Below, one piece after another: positions 11,766 to 23,535 of a DNA stretch of 64,000 bases. This DNA is from Lethocerus indicus (taxonomy: Eukaryota > Arthropoda > Insecta > Hemiptera > Belostomatidae): the NCBI GenBank assembly GCA_019843655.1, contig JACDQD010000107.1, positions 336,501 through 400,500 on the forward strand, written 5' to 3'. Both the position numbers and the translations under genes were made by a program. A model generated the notes under the pieces. It saw only the letters and a program-made list of their open reading frames with translations. It did no database searches and had not been told where the DNA came from. Each line of letters begins with the position of its first letter. Position 1 is the first letter of the stretch.

Positions 11766-12318
11766 CTGTAAGTACAATTAAATATTATTATTATTATATC
11801 GGACGATATATTTTTTATTATCCCACACTTAAAGAGACAAAAGGGGGGAAACGGATTGTGCAACGGGTAGGTTCTGTCATGGTTATAACAAACGGCTCTA
11901 ACAGTTAGGTTACAAACGGTTTGAAAACGCTAAATAAACCCAATAAACATATAAACGTCTGAAAGGACTCTTTGTTATGTGTTTTGGGACTGTTTTGAAA
12001 TGAATTATTTATATCGGGAAGCCGAAATTGACGATCGATTTTGTACGAGTTGGACGGTCCGGTGAAAACACCTAGTTCAATTCCTATCCGCCAGGTGAGG
12101 TTTTAAAATACGAATATAAATTAATAATTTGTTCGCTAGTATTTTAATATTCTAAGCGGTTATTTTTTCGAATGAAATAAACGTGGAACGCTTATGAAAA
12201 AAAATAATAAAATAAATAGAATTTTAATCCTCGTCCGTGTCGAAAGTAAAAGTAGACGCAAGCGGACGACAACTTTCCGCGATCCAAGAGGCCGTGAATC
12301 TAAAGTTGTAATTTTCAC

Positions 12319-12676
12319 TTGTAGAACTTCGCGCCGGACAAGAACAGGCTTTTCCCCTTTATGGAGGCCGGATCTCTTCATTTCTAATACCGGCGTTTTC
12401 TCCCAACGCCCTTTACAACATTTCAGACGACATTCTTCTGCGTCCCCGATCTTTTTATCCAATTCGGCTTCCTCCTCACACTGTCGGCAATTTCTTTGCC
12501 GGCCGGTTTTCGCCTATATTATATTAAATTGTAGCATTATTATTATTATTATTATTATTATTATACTGGCCTCGGCGGCTGGGACATCTCCGAGAGGCTG
12601 GTCGACGGTCCCCAGGGGTCGTTGCTCCGCCCTATGTAAAGCGGGAACGAGGAATTCCTCACCGGTTCAGCGCAGT
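12319..12676 (-). CDS. Two in-phase exons of an unrecognised Cys-containing protein, split by a 53-bp microsatellite intron
   Basis: Exon 12676-12567 (acceptor CTATTTCCAG) is open for 36 codons and contains SSFPLYIGRSNDPWGPSTS, a Pro/Ser-rich segment. Exon 12513 to about 12319 (acceptor ATATAATATAG) starts in the matching phase and contains NCRQCEEEAELDKK, ECRLKCCKGRWEK and a basic tail. The 53-bp intron (12566-12514) is largely (TAA)n. The 3' boundary is uncertain; a donor CAA|GTGAAA at 12318 is my best guess. These exons lie immediately upstream of the PLA2 exons on the same strand and could be its 5' part, but the only phase-compatible donor would make the second exon very short. No family recognised. 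Confidence 0.4.
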
Positions 12677-12754
12677 CTGGAAATAGATTTTCGAGAGATT
12701 AGAATAAATTACGGATTAGATAAATAGTCCATTTGCGCTCAGGAGCGGTCTCGC

Positions 12755-12919
12755 TAAGTAATCGACAATTTGATAAGACGTATTTCGGTCTTGAGGAGTT
12801 CCTCAAGAGAGAGGGGAATTGAAAATTTGTATCGGTGATAAAATCGATCGGAAAATAAAATGAATTCCGAAGTCAAAATTACTCTATAAAGTCGATTACT
12901 TTTGGAGTACCCCTAATAT
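12755..12919 (+). mobile_element. M1 MITE, degenerate copy
   Basis: AAGTAATCGACAATTTGATA.. to ..GTCGATTACTTTTGGAG, ending in CCCCTAATA; shorter than other M1 copies. Confidence 0.8.
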
Positions 12920-13327
12920 TTTAAGGTCTTCAGATGGCAAAGGATCGTAAACAGTTTAATAGTTTTATGACCCCTATTATATATATAAGTATAAGCCAAA
13001 GTGATATATAAAAGAGATATTTCAGGCCAGCGGAACCCTCTGTGTTGTTATTCAATATCAACATAATTTTATCCGTTTTATTTCCCCGTCAATTTCGTCT
13101 CAAGACAGGATTGTTTCAGCCACTTATGAATGAAGCATCCTGTGAGCACTGTCGCTCGACGCTGGAGATATATTTTTTCTTCTCCATTGGCTAGAAAGCG
13201 TATATAATAGGAACGCGGATATGGATTCTTAATTTAAATTGGTACAAAAAAAAAATATTTTTTTTTACAAACAGAAAAAAAAAATACAAAAAACATAATT
13301 TTGGCGAAATTACTGTACGTTATAAGG

Positions 13328-13582
13328 TTTAACGTACCTGTTCTGTGCTCTGCGAGGGGTTGGAATACCGTAGGTTAGTTCTTTTAGGTTTCGGCCGCTC
13401 GCCATCTTCAGTAGCGCTGCGTTAGCGCACTGTCGGCACTTTTGGACGTTTTTTCCTGGGGGCATCCTCTCACTGCCCGCTGTGTCACTTGTACAGTGTT
13501 AAAGCCGTCCAGTGCCAACACAGCGCTACTGAAGATGGCGAGCGGCCGAAACCGGAGGAGACAGAAACACGACAAACCTAAG
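13328..13582. mobile_element. HP foldback element, copy 1
   Basis: Two inverted arms meet near a GTCACTTGTACAGTG centre. The flanking 9-bp repeat GTTATAAGG (13319-13327 and 13583-13591) is a plausible target-site duplication. The right arm lost the ribozyme 3' side: GAAACCGG runs straight into AGGAG. Confidence 0.85.
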
Positions 13583-14134
13583 GTTATAAGGCTTGGAGAT
13601 TGATACAATAAATGGGCAAATGGGCCTTTCTTTCGCTGGTTAGTGCTCAGCGCCGTGCTCAGTAGCCGTTGGTGGCCGAAATTTTCGAACTCATTGAAAC
13701 CTTATTTAAATAACAACGAAAGACGATTAAACTAACCGTATCGTTTTAATTCTATCCGGTAATAATTTATGTTCTCATAATTTAACATAAATAAAGAAAC
13801 AGTTATTCAGTAGTGATATTAACTGCCGCCAATTAACTCCAGTGTAACGGTAGAGTTCACGCAGAGGCCCCAATAACCCGGTTAGTGCAATTGGGCCAAT
13901 TGCAGATTAAATAAAGAGTCGTAAAAAAACAATTAACCGGCATTAAATAATAACGGATAAATTCAGTCGGAACGTTCTCCGAGTTATTATTCTGTTCCGT
14001 AGAGATAATGGGGTGAACGAAATTGCTACTGAAGACGTTACTCCTCACGGTGAAAAGTCGACTGAATTGAGTCGGGAAAATTAATTTTCACGCCCTTTTG
14101 TCTCCGTCTCCGGCCGGACTGTTCGCCCTTGGAA

Positions 14135-14199
14135 AAACCCCAAGCCCCAAGCCCCAAGCCCCAAGCCCCAAGCCCCGAGCCCCAAGCCCCAAGCCCCAA
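14135..14199. repeat. (CCCCAAG)n heptamer tandem, about 9 units
   Basis: Near-perfect CCCCAAG units with one CCCCGAG. The minus strand is (CTTGGGG)n, with regularly spaced G4 runs able to form a G-quadruplex. Confidence 0.95.
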
Positions 14200-14703
14200 T
14201 GAGGTCAGGATGGACACGACAATGGCCACGGGTCGCTGTGGTGCAACCCTAAATCCCCGGGTATTGTAGAAGTTGCGACATTCGATTATGCACGATTATG
14301 CAGCCGAGAAACATTGGACGGTAACAAAAACGGACACCATTTTTTGTCACGAGAACGTCTAAAGAGCTGTTACGGCCGTCAAAAGAGCTATACGTCAATC
14401 TTCAGTCGTACGATCTGCCGGAGAAAGACAGTTTTTGTAGGGTCAATTGTTCCCTTTGCAGGTGTTAAAAGTTCACCACTTTATAAGCTCCCAGGGCTGG
14501 TTATCCCTTAGGTCAGATTGTACAAAAATATAACTAATATTTCTGCGGGTTTTCGCCCTTTCCTTCAGCAAACGGTAGATGCAAAGATGGCGTAACCCCA
14601 TCCAATGATCCCCACAATTGTTCTGGGATTCTTCTCGGGCATTCAGTACAGACAATACACAGATAATACACTGATATAATAGTGTCTGTGATATGGAAAA
14701 TTA

Positions 14704-15300
14704 TTGGGTTGACAACTGAGTAATTGGGGAATTCACCGCACGACAAGTGGCGTTGTTTGTACGTATCTTTAGTTGAATGGTAGTTGTAGGTTGACGTGAA
14801 ATTTCTTCAGTAGCGGTGTGTGTCAGTCACTGTTAACACTTTTTGGATGTTTGGATGTACTGTCAGTGACATGTGAAATAGTGACAGTGGGCAGTGAGAA
14901 TGCCCCCCAAAAAAAACATCCAAAGTGCTAACGGTGACAGTGACACAGCGCTACTGAAGATGGCGAGCGGCCGACAAACCGGTCTAGCAAAAGACCAAAC
15001 AGCAGCAAGAGAGGAGACAGAAACATTCCAACCCCTCGCAGACCACAAAACAGGTATATCAAATTAGAATGGTAGACGGTTTCGAATGCAAGTATAAGAT
15101 ATATTCGGCTTCTCTGCAATGTCCCTTCGATAATGGCCTTTATTCGGTCATCATCGACCTCCACAGGGGACGCTCTCCTCATCTTTTAATGAAAAATCCC
15201 CCAATCGGAATCAAAGAATCTTATCGAAGTACTTAAAAATATGTACAACGCCACTTGTCGGTGAATTACGCAATTACTTAGTTGTCATACTTTCATCGCT
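14704..15300 (-). mobile_element. Mariner-like remnant with transposase fragment, broken by an HP element
   Basis: Inverted termini GACAACTGAGTAATTGGGG (left) and the complement GACAACTAAGTAATTGCG (right, 15279-15296). Just inside the right end, 15182-15060 reads on the minus strand RRASPVEVDDDRIKAIIEG, which matches the N-terminal helix-turn-helix part of irritans-type mariner transposases. Most of the gene is missing, and HP copy 2 sits in the middle. Confidence 0.75.
14805..15057. mobile_element. HP foldback element, copy 2, nested in a mariner remnant
   Basis: The left arm is truncated; the right arm ends in the family terminus ACCACAAAACAGGTAT. The ribozyme core carries an insertion (GACAAA for GAAA). 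The element interrupts the mariner-like remnant 14704-15300. Confidence 0.85.
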
Positions 15301-15371
15301 ATTACAGGGGTTCCAGGGGGTCATTCAAAGTTGATGAATTTATAAAATTCTATATTTTCATTCCCTTCTAT

Positions 15372-15520
15372 AGGGTGTCCCCAAAATTAACGCAAACTTT
15401 CATTATTTTTGAAATATTGTTCAAGAACGAAAACACGTTGTTCTATCCATTTCTACTTACCTAAACTATCAGCTGTAAAATGGTTTTTTTTTAAACAGGG
15501 TTGCCAACTCTACTGCAAGA
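15372..15520 (+). mobile_element. Solo Tc1/mariner-like element piece
   Basis: Starts TAGGGTGTCCCCAAAATTAA, a typical terminus, and ends with the AAACTATCAGCTGTAAAATG / TTGCCAACTCTACTGC block. Confidence 0.6.
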
Positions 15521-16087
15521 ATTCAGAAACAAATTCAAATCTCGCGTCAATTTTGTGACACCCCTATATAAAGTTGGATTGAATACGAATTCCGTCCGTT
15601 CTTATTATCCGCTTTTCTGGACACAGAGACACTTGATTTCAACCGCAGTTTCGAGGTTTACGAAATCGTTTGAAACCTCCCCGAGTGTTATAGGCCGAAA
15701 TTTGCCGACCGGTAAAACGTTCTATCGGAGCTGGTTACTAATTGCGTTGGGATTATACAATGAATATTTTCCTGCCGCCGGCAATTAGGCCGGTTAACCA
15801 ACCGAAGGCGGCCGGTTGAATTCTTTTTGAGACTAAATGAGGCCGGTAACGTCGGTGCCGTTTCGTTCCGCCACTGCCAACTGAATCCGGACGGCGGCGT
15901 TGATTATCTCCGGCTGTCGTTAGTTACGCGATGACGGTTTTTTCCTTTTTATAATTCCCCCCACCCGTTACTTTTATTTTCTAATAATCTCCCTCGGCAG
16001 CAAGCGGTTTCTTACCGCTCTGTCGAAAACACGGATCGCCACGAACGGAAACTATTAATTTACAACATTGCAAACAGCCAACAGGCG

Positions 16088-16285
16088 TACGAGGTCTGTT
16101 CAAAAAGTATAGCGAATTTTGGGTTTTTTTCAAAAACTATTTCACTTCAAAGTGATCCCCTTACCGGATATTATACACTTGTGCCACAACGTTTTTTCCA
16201 ATCCTCGAAACACTTCGAAAATTCGTGCTCCTTTTCAGTTTTGGGAACAAGAAAAAGTCACGGGGGCAAAATTGTCGACATAAGT

Positions 16286-16323
<38 letters not shown>

Positions 16324-16400
16324 AAAACAAAAACCGTAGATTGACTATACTTATTTCGCGGAAATCTAAAATTCGCGATACTTTTTGAACGGACTTCGTA
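16088..16400 (-). mobile_element. Mariner-like deletion derivative with transposase 3' end
   Basis: TA-flanked inverted termini CGAGGTCTGTTCAAAAAGTA and, at the right, the complement CGAAGTCCGTTCAAAAAGTA. The minus strand at about 16250-16150 resembles the mariner transposase C-terminus (FEDWKK-like) in broken frames. A (TA)n tract lies inside. Confidence 0.8.
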
Positions 16401-16570
16401 CACGGCCCGGCATTAGATCTTGTTATTGTCCGAGACAAAATTCGTATACAAGAACTGATTGTTTAATAACGAAAGACAATTACAGACAATTTTTGTCTTT
16501 TACCGAAAACAGTGTACAATTTAAATACCAAAACGGATTGGTCGTTTCATAAATTCGGATCTACATACTT

Positions 16571-16795
16571 TAATGGGCCGAATTTTTATTTTAAATACAA
16601 AAAAAATTGAAGAAAAATCAGCAATTATAAACCTATATATGCGAATGAAAAAAAATTCATATCGATATTGGTCGTCTTGACAACATTATAGGATTAAGAT
16701 TTATTACCCCTTTTCTCACGAAAAAATGCTGTAATTATTTGGTAAAATTTGGAGAAATTGAATTGTGACCTGAAAGTTACACGGGCCCGTAGATT
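16571..16795 (+). mobile_element. P1 MITE
   Basis: Begins TAATGGGCCGAATTTTTATT and ends ACACGGGCCCGTAGATTG, an inverted match. Confidence 0.72.
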
Positions 16796-16910
16796 GTTGA
16801 AATTAAAATTGAAAATGTTGACAAATTAAAATACGGCCTATTAAACAATGCCTCTTCTGGAAGAAACCCATATTGTTTTTGACACGATTTTTCTGATTTT
16901 CTTCTCGCCC

Positions 16911-16950
16911 CAGACCGGTTTCGGCCTCTCGCCATATTCAGTAGTCCGGC
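16911..16950 (-). mobile_element. HP arm fragment
   Basis: A solitary piece carries the reverse complement of the ribozyme core (AGACCGGTTTCGGCC followed by TCGCCATATTCAGTAG). Confidence 0.7.
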
Positions 16951-17350
16951 GAGTCGCGGTTTGACTCAGCTGGTGACCTGTTATTTTAAAGTTCGGTTAA
17001 GGGGCAGTTCGTTAGATTGAAACCGATCGAAACCGAATTACAAAAAGCGGACAGTGACAGACGCACGTGGGAGAGAAGACCCCCCCCCGGAAATAAAGCT
17101 TTTAATGGGTCTCTGAAATGCGGGTAAAAATTCAATGGGTCGTTGTGCAACGTGCCATTTCCGTTACGCCGCACTTGGCTCCGTGCACCGTTAAGTGTGA
17201 CAGAAAAACGGTCGTTATATAAAAGCCGACTTTTCGCTAATTAATATCGGCCAGTACAAAACGTTATTGCGGTTAATAACTTTGTGTATGAAACGAAAAC
17301 CGGCTGGCTATGAAAAATAGAATAGGCAAGAAACAGGCAGGTAATATTTT

Positions 17351-17564
17351 GGGGTACCCGAAAGTAATCGACAATTTGATAAGATGTATTTTGGTCTTGA
17401 GGAGTTCCTCAAGAGGGGAATCGAAAATTTGCCGGAAAAGTGGCCGGAGAGTTGTCGATAATATCGGTGAATATATATAGTAGATTAATAATTAAAGTTT
17501 CTTTTTTAGCAAAATAAAATGAATTCCAAAGTCAAAATGTCGACTACTTTTGGGTGCCCCTAAT
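17351..17564 (+). mobile_element. M1 MITE (Tc1/mariner-like)
   Basis: TIR GGGGTACCCGAAAGTAATCG at the left and GACTACTTTTGGGTGCCCCT at the right; it contains the internal palindrome CTTGAGGAGTTCCTCAAG. The family has TIRs of about 26 bp, TA flanks and no coding capacity. Confidence 0.88.
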
Positions 17565-18126
17565 ACTTGGATCCACTACCAAACCCCTTATAGAATTTTT
17601 TTTTTTTTTTATATAAAATTTCAACAATAGGCACAACATTATTAAAAATACCATGATTCTTGTTACACGAGGAGACAGACGAACGCGATATCTACCGAAA
17701 ATAGTTCTGTCAAATAGTTATTTTCGAACAATCTTCAATCTCCATGACTGATCCAGAAAATCCTGAACTATAAAAAAAAAAAAAAAATCAGTCCCAATAG
17801 AAAGTTATAAATACAAGTTCAGCTTTTGAAATAGCGTGCAGTAAAAGGAAAACAGTTGATGACTATGGGGTAACGTGAAAGAATTTGAGAAATCCAACAC
17901 CCCCCTCCCCGCCCAGCGTTGAGGTAATTTAACCGAGATTATAATCTAGTGTCGCCGTTATGGTCTATAATATAATAATGGCGGCCGGAAGAACACCGGA
18001 GGGCCGAGCCGGAGTGAAAAAGAACAGTTTCGTTAAGAAAAAAGAAAAACTGTTGCCGGTGAACGTGACCGAGAATAAAGGGATATCTCGGTGTCGGTCG
18101 CCGCCGGATTATGACCGGGATTGTAA

Positions 18127-18245
18127 AGGGCGTCCCAAAAAATCGAGGCAAGATTTGAATTGTGCCACAATTCTGGCCGTAAAGTCGGGCTACCCTAGTA
18201 AAAAAAACCATTTGACAGCCGATAGTTTAGGGTTCAGTACAACAC
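18127..18245. mobile_element. Degenerate piece of the same transposon
   Basis: AGGGCGTCCCAAAAAATCGAG at the left and AACCATTTGACAGCCGATAG at the right resemble the termini at 15372 and 63400. Confidence 0.5.
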
Positions 18246-19391
18246 CTTCGAGTTTCATCGATTGAAGGGAATAAGTCCTTATTGTATATACCTGGTTTCT
18301 TATCACTTGATAAGAGAGTTTCTTATCATTTCCTCTCAATACTGCGAACGTCAACTCTCAAATGATCGCCCCCGCCCCCCCCCCTCATCCACCCGGGAGG
18401 CGTTACGCTCCGTCCACCCCCGAAGACCCGGAGAAACCTCGCGGAAAAAAATAAGACAACGTCTAATTCAATCGGCCGGAGACAGAATTGAGGATGGCGA
18501 AAATGAAACCGTCTGTCGGGTATTTCGGGGTGGGGGGGGGGGGGCAACCCCGAAAAAAAAAAGAAAAAAAAATCGGTCTCGTTCAAAAACCGCATCAGAC
18601 TTTCCCGGCTTGATATTCTCACTTTCGTAGACGGTCATCTCTCTCTCCACTTTCAATCGAGACCTCTTCGACTGTCTTTCGAGACGATTAAACGAACCGG
18701 AAGCGGGAAACGATTTTTTCCCCCCAAACGGTGGAAAAACGTTTTACCCAAGACGATTCTATTATTTGCCCATTTAATATATTGTTCTTGAAAAAGTCCC
18801 CCCCCCCTCAATTGTTCCAGCGATCTCCAGACAAAATAGTGAATATTGGAGAATCGTGAAAGTGTAACGACGGCCCACAATGGGATTGTGCCCGTGGGCT
18901 CTCTATTAAAAGGTCTCTTAATTGGGCCGTTTATCGGGACGCGACAACAATGGCGTGGAGACGGATCTCGAAGACGATATCTTTCTTACCTGTACGAGGA
19001 AAACTTTCGCGAAAACCGTTTCCCGACTCGTCGTGTCTCCGAACGTTGAACGGAAAAAGTTAACCTGTAGAAGTACACTACGTGGGGAAAAAAGGGATTA
19101 AAAAAATGCCTCCATTCTGTTAAATTCGAAACGAACTCTCTTTTATCCACTCTTTTTTATACAATTGTTGTTAGTACAAAGTTCATTTCTGACTTTGATG
19201 GTCCCGATATAAAGAAAACTGATTTCAAATATGGCGCCAATTTTTTTGTCCATTTCCATGACAAACATTCGATTATTAATTGCAAATACTCAAAATATTT
19301 TCACCTTCTCCTTTATTCTTACGAATTTCATGAAATATTATCGAATGCAATGAAATATTGAATATCTTACGCCTCTTAATATTAAATATTT

Positions 19392-19725
19392 GTTACCGGG
19401 CGTCTCTAGTGGATCGACTTTTAGACACCAATAAACAACAGCCTTCTTGATCGGACCGTTTCGTCCATTGGACAAAATTTCGCCCGGAAGTTTCGGAAAA
19501 AACTAATTAATTTGTCTCCGTCGCCCGAGAAAAATTCAAATTGTCTTCAATCTGTCGTATTTTCCCGATTAAAATTATAGACAGTAGACCCACGGGGACC
19601 GAAGTGATTGACGGAAATGCGTCTCTCTAGTTGATCGAACTAGCGGCAACAATATGCAACGGCCTTCTTGATCCGCTCGCTACTTCGTCGACTGGAGGTA
19701 GGAGAAAATTACGCCCGTCGAAAAG
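19392..19725. repeat. Diverged direct repeat pair
   Basis: 19399-19490 and 19620-19712 share GCGTCTCTAGTGGATCGAC-like starts, CAACRGCCTTCTTGATC and AAATTTCGCCCG-like ends. Confidence 0.6.
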
Positions 19726-20157
19726 ACATTTCCGGCGTGAACAAGAAAGAAAGAAAGAAAGTCCTTCATGTTATATCCTCCGACGAACAGGAGAGAACGA
19801 TCACTGCGCGATCAGTGAAAGTGATAGTGAATCGACGACAGTGAGATTCACGGCCAAACGCACACACACACACACACACATACATGCGCTGTCCCGTAAA
19901 TGGCGCTGACACACGTTGTGAAATAAGTGCACGCCTTTCGAGTGGAGCGTGAAAGTTCTTCTCTCGTCGGGAGCGATGATAAAGGGAAGATTTCTAGAAG
20001 GGGAGTGGGGAATATTTTCCCCTGCGTTGTGGCCACACTGGGAATCGGACACGCGTTTTCTTTCCTTTATATTACGCACTCCACTCACTTTTAATTTACG
20101 ATATCGTAAATCGTAGGATTTTTTGTCCTATTCGCTTGGCAACTAAACAATTGGGAT

Positions 20158-20517
20158 ACCGTAGATTTCGTATATTTCTGTTTCCTCTCGCCGGTTCGGT
20201 CTTCTTTACGGCCGCTCGCCATCTTCAGTAGCGGTGTTAGTCACTTTCGGCAGTTAGGATTTTTTTTTTTTTTTTTTGCATCTTCACACTGCACTGTCAC
20301 CGCCACTTGTACAGTGTAATAAACCCCTCGCAGACCACAAGTGGCAGAGACGGTGCAGTGTGAGGATGCACCAAAAAAAAATCCGAACTGCCAAAGTGAC
20401 TCTATCACCACTACTGAAGATGGCGAGAGTCCGAAACCAAACCGGCGGGAGGAGACAGAAACACGCGAAATCTACGTTGTTCCAACCCCTGGCAGACCAC
20501 AAAACAGGTATTCTAAG
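20158..20517. mobile_element. HP foldback element, copy 3, with 15-bp TSD
   Basis: Both arms are present and the right end is the AAAACAGGTAT terminus. The exact 15-bp repeat CTAAACAATTGGGAT flanks it (20143-20157 and 20518-20532). The right-arm ribozyme is decayed. Confidence 0.9.
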
Positions 20518-20658
20518 CTAAACAATTGGGATTCTTCCCATCCGGAATTCTGAAAAATAGAATAAAATTATTACAGAAAATTCGGCGTTATTTTTACACT
20601 AACCTCCTTATAGCCTAAACTAGACCGGGGTGCATAAACTACAGCTTTACCTATATTT

Positions 20659-20886
20659 AACATACCTCTTTTGTGGTCTGCCAGGGGTTGGAATACCGTA
20701 GGTTTCTGCTGTCTCCTCTCGCCGGTTTGGTCTTTCGTTAGACCGGTTTCGGCCGCTCGCCATCTTCAGTAGCGCTGTGTTAGTCACTGTCGGCACTTTG
20801 GATGTTTTTCACGGGGGTACCCTAGAAACCGGTTTAGCTAAAGACCAAACCGGCGAGAGGAGACAGAAAGACCGCAAATCTACGGT
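20659..20886. mobile_element. HP foldback element, copy 4
   Basis: Starts AACATACCTCTTTTGTGG and ends AAATCTACGGT. The flanks TTTACCTATATTT and TTTACCCATATTT (12 of 13 match) are a likely TSD. The left arm holds a nearly intact minus-strand ribozyme motif (about 20737-20773, one stem I mismatch). Confidence 0.88.
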
Positions 20887-21355
20887 TTTACCCATATTTG
20901 TTTTTCTTCGTTTAAAAAGTTACAATTAACGACTGCTGAGTCGTCAATAGAAGAAGTGACTGGTCACAGTTGCAGGTACCTCATCCATAACTTATCGACG
21001 ACTACGGGGAGGAACTAACAGCGTTTATTGACCTGTCTCACCTGTCGACCGTGAAATTGCTCCTGTACGGATTCACAGCCGGCGTTGTGAGTTCAAAACT
21101 TTCAAATTCACGGGGCCGTGTCAAAAAAGCCGCTACCGGGCCGGGCCGTCTCCGGCTGTGGAAAACGTGAACGTAAAATTCTGGGAGATCAGGGGATAAT
21201 ACCGTCATTTTCAAGGGAAGACGAACCGAAAGTCCGATGACGTTTTCCGCATTGTCAATTCCTGCCAAGAAAGAAAAACGTAAACGAATTGCCAAAACTG
21301 ATAGATACACGCGGGCAGGAAAGGCAATGGGGTGGGCACAAGGAGAATGAACATA

Positions 21356-21561
21356 TTAGGTGTACCCAAAAGTAACAATTTGATAAGATATATTTTGGTC
21401 TTCAGGAGTGTTCTTCAAGAGGGGAATCGAAAATATGCCGGAAAAGCGGCCGGAGAGTTGTCGATAATATCGGTGAATATATAGTAGATTAAAGTTTCTT
21501 TTTTAGCGAAATAAAATGAATTCCAAAGTCGAAATGTCGATTACTTTTGGCTACCCCCAAT
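21356..21561 (+). mobile_element. M1 MITE
   Basis: TTAGGTGTACCCAAAAGTAA to TTACTTTTGGCTACCCCCAA. Confidence 0.9.
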
Positions 21562-21683
21562 AATAATGAACGAGAAAGTAATTATTCCGGCTGAGCGATG
21601 ATATTACGTAGAATCTATCCCGATCAAAAACAAAAAAAATATGACATTCACGAAACACCAAAACAAGGTACATGTGCCGTACA

Positions 21684-21866
21684 CTTTGTCCGGTTCGGTC
21701 TTTTGTGCTAGACCGGTTTCAGCCGCTCGCCATCTTCAGTAGCAATGTCATCAGTCACTCTGTATGCTTGTTTCATCCCGTTTGAACTGTGTCACTTATT
21801 GTTTCACTTTCAACAAAACCAAACCGACGAGAGGAGACAGAAAAAGGGCACGAAATCTACGGTAGA
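21684..21866. mobile_element. HP foldback element, copy 5 (degenerate)
   Basis: Shortened arms; the ribozyme core on the minus strand is recognisable at about 21709-21745, and the right arm ends CGAAATCTACGGT. Confidence 0.8.
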
Positions 21867-21939
21867 TTTATATAATTTCAAACTAGATGTAAATCTTATA
21901 TTACATACATTCATTAATATATTAATATAAATATTAATA

Positions 21940-22292
21940 GTTTAACATACCTGTTTTGTGGTCCGCGAGGGGTTGGAATACTATAGATTTGTCGCGTTTC
22001 TCTCTCTTCTCGCCGGTTTGGTCTCTTTTGATAGACCGGTTTCGGCCGCTCGCCATCTTCAGTAGCGCTGTGTTAGTAGTCACTTTCGGCAGTTTGGATG
22101 TTTTTCGTGGGCATCCTCAGTGCACTGCACTGTCACCGCCACTTGTACAGTGTAATAAACCCCGCGCAGTCCACAAGTGACAGTGACAGTGCAGTGACTA
22201 ACACAGCGCTACTGAAGATGGCGAGCGGCCGAAATCGGTCTAGCAGAAAAGACCAAACCAGCGAGAGGAGACAGAAACACAACAAATCTACG
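21940..22292. mobile_element. HP foldback element, copy 6, with exact 13-bp TSD
   Basis: The element runs from GTTTAACATACCTG to CAAATCTACG. The exact 13-bp repeat ATAAATATTAATA flanks it (21927-21939 and 22293-22305), fixing both ends. A (TA)n tract has grown at the right target site. Confidence 0.93.
22208..22244 (+). ncRNA. Hammerhead ribozyme motif
   Basis: As at 28318. Stem III is ATC/GGT, which keeps pairing through a U-G wobble; stem I GCTA/TAGC is intact. Confidence 0.55.
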
Positions 22293-22297
22293 ATAAA

Positions 22298-22301
<4 letters not shown>

Positions 22302-22350
<49 letters not shown>
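22302..22350. repeat. (TA)n microsatellite at an HP target site
   Basis: Begins inside the right TSD of HP copy 6, followed by a short (CT)n at 22379-22401. Confidence 0.95.
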
Positions 22351-22354
<4 letters not shown>

Positions 22355-23118
22355 TAGAAGAATTTATAATGGACCAGTCTCTCTCTCTCTCTTTCTCTCT
22401 CCTGATAAAATTATTAACTATTAACAAATAACTGGAAACAATTAAGTATATTGTAAATGAAAGGCCATTTTTGGCGTGCAGTTTGAGTTGTGCTGGCCCT
22501 GGGATTAACCCTACAGCTAGTTGTGCAACTATTGCGCCATGTCCGTTCCACGTCGTCCTATTTTTTAAGCTTTCAAGTTTTTTCCGCTGCAAATGTCGAA
22601 AGCGAGAAGCGCGAATCTGCGCGAACACCTTGAACCCTTATGAGATGAACTCGCCTTTCCCCCGGCGATAAATTGGTGAATCATATAGCCTATTGAGCAA
22701 TCCGATCGAGCGGAGATAGAAACGCGATGTTCAGTGAATGTTTCGCGCATTCACCGGAGAACGTTGATATTTACCGTTGATAGTTACCAAAAACGTTTTT
22801 TTACCCCGAATAATCGAGTCCAATGAAGGGGTTTTTTTCTACAGTTTTTTTCCACCCTCCTCCGAAGATACGAAGCTTTGGGGAGTTCATCTGCCAGTGT
22901 TGATTTGCCGCAATCGCCTGCAAGAACTATAAAATCCTATTCCTCAAATCTAAGAATTGTCACTTCGTAAGTCCTGCAAAGTTCGGTTCAAAGATTTGAG
23001 CTGAAGAAGAAAGTTCCTGGAGGTTCCATGACGGGCTGAACTGCATTCGTCCCCTAACGATAACGACAACAGTTTAACTTTGTTCGAACCTTTATTGTAA
23101 ATATATATATATATATAT

Positions 23119-23372
23119 CGTAGATTTGTTGTGTTTCTGTCCCATCTCTCGCCGGTTTGGTCTTTTGCTGGATCGGTTTCGGCCGCTCGCCATCTTCAGT
23201 AGCGCTGTGTTAGTCAGTGTTGGCACTTTGGATGTTTTTTTTGGCTGTGACAGTGCAAGTGTCGGAAAAACGTCCAAAGTGCCAATAGTGACTGAAACCG
23301 GTAGTGAAGACGGCGAGCGGCCGAAACCGGTCTGGCTAAAGGCGAAACCGGCGAGAGGAGGCGAAAGAACGA
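23119..23372. mobile_element. HP foldback element, copy 7
   Basis: The left arm abuts a (TA)n tract; the right arm has a ribozyme-like core with GTGAAGACGGC (core C changed to G). The right flank is part of an inverted duplication with 27.9-28.2 kb. Confidence 0.83.
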
Positions 23373-23535
23373 TAAGACCAGAATAATGAACTGAAGAAAA
23401 TATCTATCACTAATAATAAATCGGGTGCAGGCGTTTGAAATTATACCTTATGCCCGAGAACGTTCAACAGCCGAATGTTTGTATGGGGCGCGAAAAAATG
23501 CGCAAAAAAAAAATGAAAAACAGAATGAAAAACGA
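23371..23535 (+). repeat. Inverted duplication, left copy
   Basis: About 160 bp, including GTGCAGGCGTTTGAAATTAT and CGAGAACGTTCAACAGCCGA; it reappears reverse-complemented at 27915-28074 with few mismatches. Confidence 0.92.

Larger units (their letters stand above)
17565..20142. other. Gene-free stretch
   Basis: Apart from the transposon piece at 18127, the duplicated pair at 19.4/19.6 kb, a (CA)n at 19861-19880 and G/C runs near 18365 and 18530, I see nothing supportable. Confidence 0.5.

Noticed and set aside
20991..21086. Plus-strand exon reading IDDYGEELTAFIDLSHLSTV before a GTGAGT donor
   Set aside because: Protein-like, but no acceptor or upstream exon in phase; a stop precedes it immediately.
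22209..22628. 139-residue minus-strand frame
   Set aside because: Runs through an HP arm and a (TA)n tract (Ile-Tyr repeat); not a gene.
22870..22960. Minus-strand P-loop-like GDCGKSTLADELP
   Set aside because: The Walker A spacing is wrong (no Gly/Ala five residues before GK) and frames break on both sides.
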